NCBI GenBank assembly: GCA_033852135.1
Contig: JAWSVB010000014.1
Coordinates: 36,987 to 100,986, forward strand
DNA length: 64,000 nucleotides
Reading direction: 5' to 3'
Origin: QZLE01 sp033852135
Lineage (GTDB): Bacteria > Pseudomonadota > Gammaproteobacteria > QZLD01
Shown here: in pieces, positions 45,550 through 53,405 of the stretch
Layout of the letters: each line of letters begins with the position of its first letter
How positions within the stretch are numbered: position 1 is the stretch's first letter
Program-made: the position numbers and the translations under genes
The notes under the pieces: model-generated
Database searches by the model: none
What the model was told of the DNA's origin: nothing
What the model saw: the letters and a program-made list of their open reading frames with translations, nothing else

Positions 45550-46044
45550 ATGGCAAATGACAAATATAGTTCAATAGTAAAACTCGATTTTCAATACGCG
45601 CATAGATTTATGGATTGGCCATGCGAAGCAAAACACCTTCATGGACATTCAGGCCTCTTAGAGCTAGAGCTGGAAGATACAGTTCATCCGGTGACTGGAT
45701 TTTCTCACGCTTGTAAAGAGGGGTTCAAAAAAGCATGGGAAGTTTGCGACCATTTCCATCACGCATCACTATTTCAGGAAGGGGACCCACTTCTTGATGC
45801 TGTGCTCGCTGTCTATAAAGAGCAAGGGATTAACAACGATCCGGAGCATTGCGTTCCTCTTAAAAAGATAGATCACGAGCTTGCCTGGTCATACCCAGAA
45901 TACAGAATCGTTGTAACCAAAAAAGTATCAACTTGTGAGAATCTTTGTGAGCTTTTCTATGAGCTTCTAAAAGACAAAATGCCAGTTAAAAAAGTTACCT
46001 TCCGCTCATCTTCTATGAACGCGGCAACAAGAGTGTTTGATTAA
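45550..46044 (+). CDS. 6-pyruvoyl-tetrahydropterin synthase / QueD-like protein
   Basis: A 164-residue protein of the QueD/PTPS fold. Zinc ligands are provided by HRFMDW and LHGHSG; a C-terminal VSTCENLCELFYELL holds the catalytic Glu context. QueD makes 6-carboxytetrahydropterin for queuosine; other members act on pterins. The insertion around DHFHHASLFQEGDPLLDAV is longer than in E. coli QueD. No que genes lie nearby. It has AAAAGG before the ATG and a strong terminator after the stop, so it is a single-gene unit at the edge of the nif arm. Confidence 0.8.
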   Translation: MANDKYSSIVKLDFQYAHRFMDWPCEAKHLHGHSGLLELELEDTVHPVTGFSHACKEGFKKAWEVCDHFHHASLFQEGDPLLDAVLAVYKEQGINNDPEHCVPLKKIDHELAWSYPEYRIVVTKKVSTCENLCELFYELLKDKMPVKKVTFRSSSMNAATRVFD

Positions 46045-46055
46045 AAAATATGATG

Positions 46056-46089
46056 AAAAATATCCATTGGTTCGCCAGTGGATATTTTT
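46056..46089 (+). terminator. rho-independent terminator with TTCG loop
   Basis: A 15-bp stem with one G:U pair (46056-46070 with 46075-46089), TTCG tetraloop, ending in a T-run. It belongs to the QueD-like gene. Confidence 0.92.
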
Positions 46090-46167
46090 TGTTAAAAGTT
46101 AACCATTTATTATTTTGTCGACATAAACGCACCTACCTCACTACAACATCATACCTGTACCATTTTC

Positions 46168-46197
46168 GTCATGCCGGCGCAGGCCGGTATCCAGGAA
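46168..46197. repeat. REP-type palindrome (CCGG class)
   Basis: GTCATGCCGGCGCAGGCCGGTATCC followed by AGGAA, the same family as at 45374. The rest of the 46090-46362 gap holds only AT-rich sequence and AGGAG before the next gene. Confidence 0.85.
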
Positions 46198-46362
46198 TAA
46201 AACTAAATTCAGAGCATCACAGCGGATTTACTCTTAGCGAATTAACTAACAATTAAAAAAGCTAGTAGGTATGATATATTTGTTTTGGAATTATTAGGCA
46301 TCAATGGTGATGGCTTAATGTAGTTATGTTTCCGAGTTAATCATATTTAGGAGTTATTGGTA

Positions 46363-46881
46363 ATGAAAGTTGTAGATACACAGAGTGAGCAATCCATTTC
46401 TGAGAAGGCCTATTCTTTGGCCTATGAAAATGAAAAGCAGCATGGTTGCTGTCCTCAATGCGTATTAGCAGCTATACAAGATGTACTTGGCACTGTTGAC
46501 GATTCGGTTTTTATGGCTTCGCATACGCTTGCAGCTGGCGGAGGACTTTCTACAGGTGGCGCTTGTGGTGCTTTAGCTGGAGGAATGCTGGCTTTGGGGG
46601 CTAAGTACGGGCGGGGACGTACTCATTTTGATAAAGGACACTTTATTCAGTCTTATAAACTCGGAAAACAACTCCATGATAAATTTGTTAACGAGTTTGG
46701 GAGTCCTATCTGTGGTGAAGTTCAAGAAAAACTATTGGGCAGGTCATATGATATGTGGAATATAGAAGATTTTAAAGCGTTCGAAGAGGCAGGTGGCCAT
46801 ATTGATAAATGCCCTAAAGTAGTCGGGTCTGTAGCAAAGTGGACGACAGAAATACTTGTTAGTGTAGATAAAGATAGTTAA
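46363..46881 (+). CDS. C_GCAxxG_C_C family redox protein
   Basis: A 172-residue protein; ATG 46363 with AGGAG upstream. HGCCPQCV, then GGACGALAGGMLALGAKYG, SPICGEV and DKCPKVV reproduce the Cys pattern of this family. Members are small cytosolic proteins often found beside redox enzymes or cofactor genes and thought to bind metal or carry redox cysteines. It stands between the QueD-like gene and the cassette-like array; an attC-like sequence follows its stop. A nif role is conjecture. Confidence 0.8.
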   Translation: MKVVDTQSEQSISEKAYSLAYENEKQHGCCPQCVLAAIQDVLGTVDDSVFMASHTLAAGGGLSTGGACGALAGGMLALGAKYGRGRTHFDKGHFIQSYKLGKQLHDKFVNEFGSPICGEVQEKLLGRSYDMWNIEDFKAFEEAGGHIDKCPKVVGSVAKWTTEILVSVDKDS

Positions 46882-46891
46882 ATACAATTGA

Positions 46892-46982
46892 AACATAATA
46901 TCGCAATCACCCTCAAGCTTTTGGCACTGGATACAAAACCGCTGCGCGCTTTTACACTGGTTATTACGAGCTTTAGGCATAA
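46892..46982 (+). other. attC-like site A
   Basis: Begins ACATAATATCGCAATCACC, shares GGCACTGGA and CGCGCTTTT with site D, and ends GGTTATTACGAGCTTTAGGC. The core triplet is mutated (CTTTAGG for CGTTAGG). Confidence 0.55.
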
Positions 46983-46996
46983 TTAAGTTGGAATCA

Positions 46997-47335
46997 ATGC
47001 AAATACAATCAATAACTGAAGCTTTAAGCATAATCTCAAGCGAGTTCGAACTAGAAAGCGCAAAAATAGAAGCTGCGCTTCAAGGAATGCTTGCTCATTC
47101 TCAAAGTTTAACCTCAAATACAGAATATTATAAAGATACCCTTGCTGTACTCGATGGGATGGCTTTGGCTAAAGCAAACATTGATAAAGCAAGCTGTCAT
47201 AATATTGAAATCGCAAAAGTTACTTCTTCAATTTTATTCGACGCTCAAGAATTTGTTTCTAAACAAACTATTCCATGTACTGAATGGCCATCCCCTAAAG
47301 AATTAGTAGAACACCTTGTGAGTCAATATGGATAA
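46997..47335 (+). CDS. hypothetical protein
   Basis: A 112-residue cytosolic, mostly helical protein (a TTG at 46988 could add three residues). It has no signal peptide or membrane segment, and two cysteines. I do not recognise a family. It follows attC-like site A directly and is followed by another gene 21 bp later without a site between, so both may share one cassette. Confidence 0.55.
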   Translation: MQIQSITEALSIISSEFELESAKIEAALQGMLAHSQSLTSNTEYYKDTLAVLDGMALAKANIDKASCHNIEIAKVTSSILFDAQEFVSKQTIPCTEWPSPKELVEHLVSQYG

Positions 47336-47356
47336 AACAATTATGTGTAAAAACAA

Positions 47357-47740
47357 ATGAACTTATCTTGTCCTAATTGTAGAGAAAAAACTATCCAATT
47401 TTGGCGTGGATTTTGGGCTACAGGAGCAGCACCAGCAAAATGTTCTAATTGCGGCACTTTATCGGCTCCGAGCCGTCTAATAAATGCCGCAGAAGGTCTC
47501 CTTCAGCAGCTAGCTATTTTTTTAGTTATATTTTTGTCATTTTATATAAAAAGCTGGTTACCGCTTCTGCTATTTTTTCCAGCCTATTTTTTAATTCATG
47601 CTGGGTTTGTTTCTCTAAATCGATTTAGTCTTGTTTCTTTAAAAGGTAGGAAAATATATAGGGCTATGTCCTATGTTGTAATAGTTGCTTTTATATTGTC
47701 ATTGTTATTTTTAGGCTATGAACTTCGTCAATACACATAA
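47357..47740 (+). CDS. hypothetical membrane protein with zinc ribbon
   Basis: A 127-residue protein. An N-terminal zinc ribbon (LSCPNCREKT ... AKCSNCGTLS) is followed by three hydrophobic segments (about residues 48-68, 70-85 and 100-122). Such zinc-ribbon-plus-membrane proteins of unknown role are common in mobile DNA. Its stop lies inside the start of attC-like site B. Confidence 0.6.
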   Translation: MNLSCPNCREKTIQFWRGFWATGAAPAKCSNCGTLSAPSRLINAAEGLLQQLAIFLVIFLSFYIKSWLPLLLFFPAYFLIHAGFVSLNRFSLVSLKGRKIYRAMSYVVIVAFILSLLFLGYELRQYT

Positions 47741-47827
47741 CATTGTCATTAATGATTGTGCATTCTGTACTGAACCTCAAACCGCTACGTGCTTTCTCCT
47801 TAGTTATTCGATGGTTGCATGTTGACA
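47735..47827 (+). other. attC-like site B
   Basis: Begins ACATAACATTGTCATT, as site D does, keeps the CTCAAACCGCTACG middle and ends degenerately with GGTTGCATGTT. Confidence 0.55.
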
Positions 47828-47856
47828 CCTGATACGTATCTGGTTACACTAAATTT

Positions 47857-48135
47857 ATGATTCTAAGTTTTAAACATAAAGGCCTGAAAAAGTTCTTCCA
47901 AACCGGAAGCACAGCTGGCATTCAAGCCTCTCATGCAACAAAGCTTCGACTCATTCTCGGTAGATTAAATGCGGCTATCAGCCCTCAAGATATGAATCTA
48001 CCTGGTTTAGGATTGCATCAATTAACTGGCAATCGTTCTGAAATATGGTCAGTATCCGTTAACGGTAATTGGCGAATAACTTTCAAGTTCGTTGGTCAAG
48101 ATGCTGAAATCGTCAACTATGAAGACTATCACTGA
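47857..48135 (+). CDS. higB: HigB-type toxin (RelE superfamily)
   Basis: A 92-residue ribosome-dependent mRNA interferase. FKHKGLKKFFQTGSTAGIQ at the N-terminus and the C-terminal SVSVNGNWRITFKF...VNYEDYH are canonical HigB. It precedes its antitoxin, the reversed order typical of higBA, by 9 bp. The pair follows attC-like site B and is followed by site C. Toxin-antitoxin cassettes are known to stabilise integron arrays. Confidence 0.93.
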   Translation: MILSFKHKGLKKFFQTGSTAGIQASHATKLRLILGRLNAAISPQDMNLPGLGLHQLTGNRSEIWSVSVNGNWRITFKFVGQDAEIVNYEDYH

Positions 48136-48144
48136 GGTGGCACC

Positions 48145-48432
48145 ATGTTAATGCACAATCCCCCACATCCAGGAGAAGTAATTAAAGAGCTTTGTTTAGA
48201 GCCTTTAGGTATTACTGTTACTGCAGCAGCAAAAGCTCTGGGCGTAAGTAGAAAAACCCTTAGTGCTATTGTAAATGGTAATTCTGGCATAAGCCCTGAA
48301 ATGGCTATACGCCTTTCAATAGCCTTTGATACCTCAGCTGAAAGCTGGTTAAATCAGCAATCACAATATGACCTATGGCATGCCGAACAACATCGCAATG
48401 AATTGCATGTTGAAAAACTTATTGCAGCTTAA
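48145..48432 (+). CDS. higA: HigA-type antitoxin
   Basis: A 95-residue HTH_XRE protein. NPPHPGEVIKELCLEPLGIT and AKALGVSRKTLSAIVNGNSGI form the DNA-binding domain; the C-terminal helix neutralises HigB. GAGGTGG, overlapping the higB stop, is its ribosome site. It probably represses its own promoter together with HigB. The gene ends just before attC-like site C. Confidence 0.93.
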   Translation: MLMHNPPHPGEVIKELCLEPLGITVTAAAKALGVSRKTLSAIVNGNSGISPEMAIRLSIAFDTSAESWLNQQSQYDLWHAEQHRNELHVEKLIAA

Positions 48433-48437
48433 TTTGC

Positions 48438-48487
48438 GTATAACATCGACCATCAAACTTTTGCGCTAGTAAATGTGGATGTTAGTC
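48438..48487 (+). other. attC-like site C (compact)
   Basis: TAACATC (48441-48447) is perfectly complementary to GATGTTA (48478-48484), and the next bases GACCAT/ATGTG pair with bulges. The 3' edge abuts a REP palindrome at 48490. Confidence 0.55.
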
Positions 48488-48489
48488 CC

Positions 48490-48511
48490 GTAGGGTGGGC
48501 ATTGCCCACCG
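48490..48511. repeat. REP-type palindrome (GTAGGGTGGGC class)
   Basis: GGTGGGC-ATT-GCCCACC hairpin with leading GTA. Other copies or near-copies lie at 49709, 49965, 57474, 62602 and 62643. Confidence 0.88.
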
Positions 48512-48575
48512 TTATTCTTGTGTCTTCACCTTCATTCCCTCGCAGACTGGAAAATCAATGAATCAATAAATGTTT

Positions 48576-48605
48576 TCTGGATACCGGCTTTCGCCGGTAT
48601 GACGC
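48576..48605. repeat. REP-type palindrome (CCGG class, reverse)
   Basis: CTGGATACCGGC...GCCGGTATGAC, the inverted form of the element at 45374. Confidence 0.85.
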
Positions 48606-48659
48606 CATTTTCTGCTATTTATTTCCCCTGGACAGTAGCGCGCTTATCTTGCGCAATAA

Positions 48660-49664
48660 TCAAAACCTCGCCGCCAACCCTTCGTCCAGCAACACCTGAT
48701 TCATAAAGCGCCCATCGCGTACTACCTTTAAAAAATCATCCTCACGTTGAATATAAAAAATATCAGCAAGGTAACGGGTAAACTTATCGCGCCAATAGGT
48801 TTTAATTGCAATAAACTTGCAGCGCTTTAAGCGCGATTCCATAAACTCCTTTGCGCCTTGCCCTTCGGCTGTTCCAATGGCCTTGGTGTTAATCCCTTTA
48901 AGCCTTAGTTTTTGAGTAGTCCAGGCGCCAAAACCTAAATCAATATTGACCCAAATTGTATCGCCATCAATCACCTCAAGCACAAATGCCTTATAGGTGT
49001 AGTGGGGCACAACCAAATCTGAACTATCATAAAACTGGTAGCCGTTCTCATCCTTTTGCGACTCAATTAAATCCCCTTTACGGATAAGCTCATCCATCTC
49101 CACCGGACTTTTAATAAAAAACCTAAAACCCAAATCCACAACCGTGTTGTTTTGTACCTTTTTCACACGATAAAAATATGGTTCACCACGTGTAACTGGC
49201 AAAGGTTTAACCTCTGTTTCAGATTCGGTTTGGCCACTTTTTACCAGATTTCTCAGCTCACGCACCGACAGTTTTTCAACGATTGCTTTTTGCTCAAACT
49301 CTTGCCTGGATTCGTTTTCCGGCATGCGGACAAGCTCGCGAATATGTGACCACGTCAATTGTCTCGACGTCGAGACAATCTCTGGATACTGCTCAAAAAA
49401 CAGTACGCTATCATATAAAGTTGCCTTGGGTAGATTTACCTCTCTTGCAAGCTCGGTAACAAGATAATCCCCATAATCAGCACGGTCAGCATTCTGCAAC
49501 AGATGCTCTTTAATATGCTTTCCCACATTCCAATAAGTGGCTCGTTTTTCCTGCTCCATCGCAAGATAAGCGCGCTCCTTACCCGATTCAATCTCATCAC
49601 GGATAGTGTCCACCAGTTGTTGTACCGCCGGTGTCAGCTGCGGTGTTATTATTTCGTTATTCAT
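48660..49664 (-). CDS. YhcG/DUF1016 N-terminal domain fused to a staphylococcal-nuclease-like domain
   Basis: A 334-residue protein. Residues 1-150 (AYLAMEQEKRATYWNVGKHI..., LTWSHIRELVRM) match the DUF1016 N-terminal domain of YhcG-type nucleases. Residues about 225-334 form an SNase-like fold: VLEVIDGDTIWVNID, RLKGINTKAI, a DKFTRYLADIFY strand and the terminal LLDEGLAARF. The usual YhcG carries a PD-(D/E)xK nuclease at the C-terminus; here it is replaced. A DNA- or RNA-cutting defence role is plausible. It faces against the cassette direction and is flanked by REP palindromes on both sides. Confidence 0.8.
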   Translation of the reverse strand: MNNEIITPQLTPAVQQLVDTIRDEIESGKERAYLAMEQEKRATYWNVGKHIKEHLLQNADRADYGDYLVTELAREVNLPKATLYDSVLFFEQYPEIVSTSRQLTWSHIRELVRMPENESRQEFEQKAIVEKLSVRELRNLVKSGQTESETEVKPLPVTRGEPYFYRVKKVQNNTVVDLGFRFFIKSPVEMDELIRKGDLIESQKDENGYQFYDSSDLVVPHYTYKAFVLEVIDGDTIWVNIDLGFGAWTTQKLRLKGINTKAIGTAEGQGAKEFMESRLKRCKFIAIKTYWRDKFTRYLADIFYIQREDDFLKVVRDGRFMNQVLLDEGLAARF

Positions 49665-49991
49665 GGTTGAAGTATATACAAGAAAAGAGCACTAGTCGCA
49701 ACTGCATTGTAGGGTGGGCATTGCCCACCGTATTATGCTGTTACACGCTACTTCATGCCGGCAATACTTCCGTCATACAGTCGAAGGTCGGTATCCAGCC
49801 CGTAAGTTGGGGTGAAGAATGAACCCCAGCGTTTACTCTTTTGGTTAAATTGTGCAGTGTTGGGCTTCGCAGGCTCACCCGCAACCTACTTCTTTTTAGA
49901 TTATTGACAGCGCTTAAAGGGGGTATTGGTGCTTCGTAGTAGAATGAAACTTTATGTTAGCTATGTATGGTGGGCATCGCCCACCTATAGA
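49665..49991. repeat. repeat-rich gap: REP palindromes and a 30-bp inverted-repeat copy
   Basis: No gene. It holds GTAGGGTGGGC hairpins at 49709-49730 and 49965-49987, a damaged CCGG-class element near 49775-49800, and the sequence GCGCTTAAAGGGGG...GCTTCGTAG at 49910-49939, which recurs inverted at 54010-54039. Confidence 0.8.
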
Positions 49992-50417
49992 TTAAGGTTT
50001 ATCCCAAAACATTTCTTTTATCTGTTTGTCTTTGTTTGTAATAATATAAAAATAGTTACCAAGCACTAAATCTGAAAAGTACTTATCCAGCTTATCTTTT
50101 CTTACCTTATTTGGTGCATCATAAAACATTATATACAAATCAGAGTTCTCATTATCAGATAGCTCTTCACGTTCAATTTTTGTTATTTGTATATTTCTTG
50201 AGTCTTTAGCCAACAGTTCAATATCAATTTTACCATCGTGTTCTGTAATCATTTTTTTCCAAAGCTCAAAATTATCAGCAATGTTATAAAGGCGCTTTTG
50301 TTGGGTATCAATAATTTTATCTTTTCTAGAAAATTCCAGCTGTGACCAAATAATATAACCAGCAAAGGCTAGAATAATCATCATAAATAGAAACTTTGGG
50401 GCGGAGTTATTTTCCAT
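49992..50417 (-). CDS. membrane-anchored periplasmic protein, possible immunity protein
   Basis: A 141-residue protein. One N-terminal helix (FLFMMIILAFAGYIIW, residues 9-24) would anchor a polar C-terminal domain in the periplasm. I recognise no family. Its start overlaps the end of the LysM/L,D-transpeptidase-like gene by 11 bp, so the two are translated together. An immunity protein for that enzyme is the natural guess, since periplasmic immunity proteins protect against peptidoglycan-acting effectors. Confidence 0.55.
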   Translation of the reverse strand: MENNSAPKFLFMMIILAFAGYIIWSQLEFSRKDKIIDTQQKRLYNIADNFELWKKMITEHDGKIDIELLAKDSRNIQITKIEREELSDNENSDLYIMFYDAPNKVRKDKLDKYFSDLVLGNYFYIITNKDKQIKEMFWDKP

Positions 50418-51105
50418 TGTTATATCTCACTTGAACTAGAACTGTTTTTTGTTCGTTTGCATATGCTTTAATTAGAATAGCCTTAAGCTTTTTCATGTCA
50501 TTAGCGTATTTTAAACCAATACAACCACTGGTTCCCCTTGCACCGCCGTCATGATGAATAAAAAAACCGAATCTTCCTCCAAAGTAATTCCCAGCTTTTG
50601 CCCAAAAATGTTCAGTAAGTATCCAACCGCCTTCACCCCATCCAGCACCATCACCTTTTGCCTTAGATTTATCATAAGGCATATTGGGCTTTAATTTGAG
50701 CGTATAGTCATCCTCCTGGATTGGACCAGCTTCAGATACATCTTGGTGTTTAGAGTTGGTATAATCAGTATCAATTTTGAGGTCTTTTCTTCCTTTTTTA
50801 ATAAGCTCAGCAAGGTGGGGAGCCTTTGGGGGAAGGCCTGATATAGCATTGAATTTGTATATCATTTTGTTATTTTCTACTGAGTGAACATATAAAAAGT
50901 TACCATCAAATACCAACCTCGAAATTCGGTTTTCTTTTATATTTGGTTTATCTGATATTTTTAATATCATTCCAGGGTAAATGATATTGGGGTTCTTCAT
51001 TACTGGTGGGTTCAAAGCTTGAATTTTAGCCGTAGTGATATTGAGTTTTTTTGCTATCCCTGTGAGGGTGTCGCCTTTTTTAACTGTATAAGTTGTATTG
51101 TCCAT
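50407..51105 (-). CDS. LysM plus L,D-transpeptidase-like (Tlde1-type) protein
   Basis: A 232-residue protein without a signal peptide. Residues 1-50 form a LysM domain (TYTVKKGDTLTGIAKKLNIT ... IIYPGMILKI). The rest begins with LVFDGNFLYVHS and SGLPPKAP, has AGPIQEDDYTLKL and ends in a catalytic region FFIHHDGGARGTSGCIGL, the His...SxGC pattern of YkuD/DUF2778 enzymes. Tlde1 effectors of type VI secretion share this layout and lack signal peptides. A small anchored protein follows with overlap. It could alternatively be a phage-type wall enzyme. Confidence 0.7.
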   Translation of the reverse strand: MDNTTYTVKKGDTLTGIAKKLNITTAKIQALNPPVMKNPNIIYPGMILKISDKPNIKENRISRLVFDGNFLYVHSVENNKMIYKFNAISGLPPKAPHLAELIKKGRKDLKIDTDYTNSKHQDVSEAGPIQEDDYTLKLKPNMPYDKSKAKGDGAGWGEGGWILTEHFWAKAGNYFGGRFGFFIHHDGGARGTSGCIGLKYANDMKKLKAILIKAYANEQKTVLVQVRYNNGK

Positions 51106-51445
51106 TTAATTTCCCCAAGTTATTTTCTTTTAACTAAATGACAAATATATCTTAATAGCAAATATGGGGCAATTTTTAGCATTTTCTCATTCTAGTTTAG
51201 GTTGGAATCCAGTGAATTAAGATGGAAAAAACTAGCTCATTATAGGTGATAACAAAGCACTTACCTATCTGTAACGTCATAACGGCGAAGGCTGGTATGA
51301 CTTTATTTTTTCCATTCAATTTACTATTAACGAAATAAATGGATATGCTATATTGGTTTTCTATTGAAATAATTAGTCTATAAAAATAGATGTCTAAATG
51401 TTGTTAGCAGTCAACGGAAACTTCAAATAATTTCAAGGACATAAT
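51106..51445. other. gap between divergent effector modules
   Basis: About 340 AT-rich bases. A worn CCGG-class REP sits at 51276-51300 (GTCATAACGGCGAAGGCTGGTATGAC). TGTTGTTAGCAGTC near 51400 resembles an attC right end. Promoters for both divergent units must lie here. Confidence 0.4.
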
Positions 51446-51955
51446 GTGAATAAATTTAAAGAGTTATGGGATAATTATCCAGATAAAAACTTAATGAAAG
51501 CTAAGTGCCAAAATAAGCAAAAGAATGGCTCTACGCCTTTTAGCAACTATTGTGCAATTATGCTGAGTGAGGCTTTAATTAAGTCTGGTGTATCAACTGT
51601 CAGTTCAAAAGGAAGAAAGTGTTGGGGGCATCCAGGTATGAAACACATACTGCTAGCAGAGGAAATGGCGAATTGGCTTAAACAGGTAAATTTCGGCTGG
51701 TTGGGTAAAATGCAAAAAATTACTCCTAAGACATTCCAAGAAGATTTAGAGGATAAAACTGGAATTATCTTTTTTAAAGATTATTGGCAACGTGGAAAAG
51801 AATCGGTTGATAACAGAAGTGGGGATCATATTGATCTTTGGAATAAAGATGAAATAACCAGTTCATCAATGTTTACAAGAGGTATCCTCGAGTTTTTTGG
51901 GCGAGTGAGTGATCTAAATAAATCAAAAGAAATTTGGTTCTGGGAGGTAAAATAA
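51446..51955 (+). CDS. T6SS amidase effector Tae4-like
   Basis: A 169-residue protein without signal peptide. SNYCAIMLSEALIKSG supplies the nucleophile Cys36, and RSGDHIDLWN supplies His128 and Asp130, the arrangement of Tae4 NlpC/P60-type amidases that cut the D-Glu/meso-DAP bond of peptidoglycan. Family length is 160-170, so it is complete. Two cysteines (C21, C59) are additional. A small membrane protein follows within 5 bp. No T6SS structural genes are in the window. Confidence 0.8.
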   Translation: MNKFKELWDNYPDKNLMKAKCQNKQKNGSTPFSNYCAIMLSEALIKSGVSTVSSKGRKCWGHPGMKHILLAEEMANWLKQVNFGWLGKMQKITPKTFQEDLEDKTGIIFFKDYWQRGKESVDNRSGDHIDLWNKDEITSSSMFTRGILEFFGRVSDLNKSKEIWFWEVK

Positions 51956-51960
51956 ATCTC

Positions 51961-52188
51961 ATGAAAAGTTTTTTTACCTATTTCGTAATGTCAATTGTGA
52001 TGTTTGTAATTAATTTTACAATATTTAACCGCTCGTTCAATATGCAAGCAACACCTTTTCTTCACGAAGAACAACGGGTTGATAGCGCAATGATGATGCT
52101 CAAGACAACTATACCTGCATATGCAATTGCGTCAATTATAGTAACAGTTTTATTCTACTTTATTGCAAAGAAGCTTAAATCAATATAA
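51961..52188 (+). CDS. small membrane protein, possible immunity partner
   Basis: A 75-residue protein (ATG 51961; the same frame is open to 51934) with two helices (about residues 3-20 and 52-69). It starts 5 bp after the Tae4-like gene and is followed by attC-like site E. It is not like known Tai4 proteins, which are exported soluble proteins, so immunity is a guess from position. Confidence 0.5.
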   Translation: MKSFFTYFVMSIVMFVINFTIFNRSFNMQATPFLHEEQRVDSAMMMLKTTIPAYAIASIIVTVLFYFIAKKLKSI

Positions 52189-52192
52189 AACT

Positions 52193-52256
52193 GCTAACAT
52201 CGCCATCATTCACCATGCTTTGAGTCGTCTAAAGTGACGGTTATTTATATTTAGGA
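52193..52256 (+). other. attC-like site E
   Basis: Begins GCTAACATCGCCATCATTCACC and ends GGTTATTTATATTTAGG; the middle is shorter than in sites A and D. Confidence 0.55.
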
Positions 52257-52262
52257 AGTAAA

Positions 52263-52736
52263 ATGGGGAAATTAATCTTACTATCATTGCTTTTATCTTT
52301 TTCATTTTTTGCGTATGCAAGTGATGCCACTCATCTTATAGTTGTAAAAGATGAAATAGATAAAATTTGCGCAATAACTCAAAATTCGTATGAATATGAT
52401 GAGGGAGGTTTTCCTTTCATAGTAGATAAATACAAAATTAAAGTTAATGATTCTAACTGTGGTATCAAAGCAAACTTTACCGTTTACAAATATATCAGTG
52501 AATCTTTCGCTGAAAATAAGTTTGATGATTTAAAAGAAGCTCATATTTTAATGAATATCCCTCTCAAGCCTGTTGATGGAAATAAATATCGAATGAAATG
52601 GGAGAGCTCTGAAAGCAACAAAATGGTTTTTCTTCGTAGGCAATCTGAATTTGTTTTTATTGCAGCTATTAACTCGAACCCAGCTTATTATGAAAAACTT
52701 AAGCTTTTAGCATTACAAAAATATGATAAAAACTAA
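52263..52736 (+). CDS. exported hypothetical protein
   Basis: A 157-residue protein with a clear signal peptide (LILLSLLLSFSFFAYA, cut about residue 19). The mature part has two cysteines (in DKICAIT and NCGIKANF) that may form a disulfide. I do not recognise it. It lies between attC-like sites E and D as a single-gene cassette. An exported immunity protein for the neighbouring amidase is conceivable. Confidence 0.6.
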   Translation: MGKLILLSLLLSFSFFAYASDATHLIVVKDEIDKICAITQNSYEYDEGGFPFIVDKYKIKVNDSNCGIKANFTVYKYISESFAENKFDDLKEAHILMNIPLKPVDGNKYRMKWESSESNKMVFLRRQSEFVFIAAINSNPAYYEKLKLLALQKYDKN

Positions 52737-52825
52737 ACATAACATTGCCATCTACCACCATGCCTTTGGTATTGGAATTCAAATCACTACGCGCTTTTCG
52801 GCCGGTTATAGCGGGCGTTAGGCAT
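52737..52825 (+). other. attC-like site D (best preserved)
   Basis: Begins ACATAACATTGCCATCTACC and ends GGTTATAGCGGGCGTTAGGC. GTTAGGC at 52818-52824 fits the GTTRRRY core. GCCATCTACC near the left end pairs imperfectly with GGTTATAGC near the right end, as attC hairpins do. It starts at the stop codon of the previous gene. Confidence 0.65.
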
Positions 52826-52843
52826 TATTAGTAAGCTTAGTAT

Positions 52844-53218
52844 ATGAAATCTATCTTATTAAAACTTACTAAACGCAGGCAGCCATGTTTTGGTTTAGTC
52901 TATGCTTTCTCAGGCGTAGTGCTTTTTCTTATCGGGATTACAGGAGTTCAATATGGGGCAGCTTACTTTTATTGGCCACTTTCAGTCTTGTGCTTCTCAT
53001 TATTGTTTTATCCAACGCTTTTCGCTTGGGGACTTATTTCAGGCTTATACAATATTGCAGCTTTAGTTTATATAGGTTTTACAATTAAAGAGCTTATAAC
53101 TAAAGGTTCAGAATCAACAATATATTCTGATGGAATGTTATATTTTATTTATATCTTTGTCATAACTATGCTTTCTGTTGGTTTATTATGCTCAAAGCCA
53201 ACTTTACCAAAAGGTTAA
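52844..53218 (+). CDS. hypothetical membrane protein
   Basis: A 124-residue protein with about four helices (residues 18-38, 42-60, 66-85, 98-117). It is of unknown family. It follows site D by 18 bp and is followed by truncated site F, the spacing expected of an integron cassette. Confidence 0.55.
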   Translation: MKSILLKLTKRRQPCFGLVYAFSGVVLFLIGITGVQYGAAYFYWPLSVLCFSLLFYPTLFAWGLISGLYNIAALVYIGFTIKELITKGSESTIYSDGMLYFIYIFVITMLSVGLLCSKPTLPKG

Positions 53219-53221
53219 GTA

Positions 53222-53405
53222 ATGTATAACATCTTCATCCACCACCGTGTCATCGGCACTGGAATCAATAGAGTCAGAGTCTTTGGATTGAGTGGTGCGC
53301 AAACCAACAAAGCTTTTCTAAATACCAGTCCGCGCCGGTATGACGCTCTTGGAGGAGGGGCGCTGGATTAAGATATTCCAGCCAGCTTTGGCAAGCGTTA
53401 GAACG
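53222..53405 (+). other. attC-like site F, interrupted by a REP block
   Basis: The left part GTATAACATCTTCATCCACC (53224-53243) to GGCACTGGAATCAA (53256-53269) matches sites A and D. The right part GGCAAGCGTTAGAACG lies at 53391-53406. Between them are GAGTCAGAGTCTTTGGA and a CCGG-class palindrome (53320-53345), i.e. repeats inserted inside the site. Confidence 0.5.
53294..53317 (+). repeat. 24-bp direct repeat, copy 1
   Basis: GGTGCGCAAACCAACAAAGC plus TTTT, identical to 54226-54249; each copy is followed by a CCGG-class palindrome. The two copies flank the GNAT gene. Confidence 0.85.

Noticed and set aside
46050..46256. Plus-strand 68-codon frame after the QueD-like gene
   Set aside because: It runs through a TTCG terminator stem and a REP palindrome and has no ribosome site.
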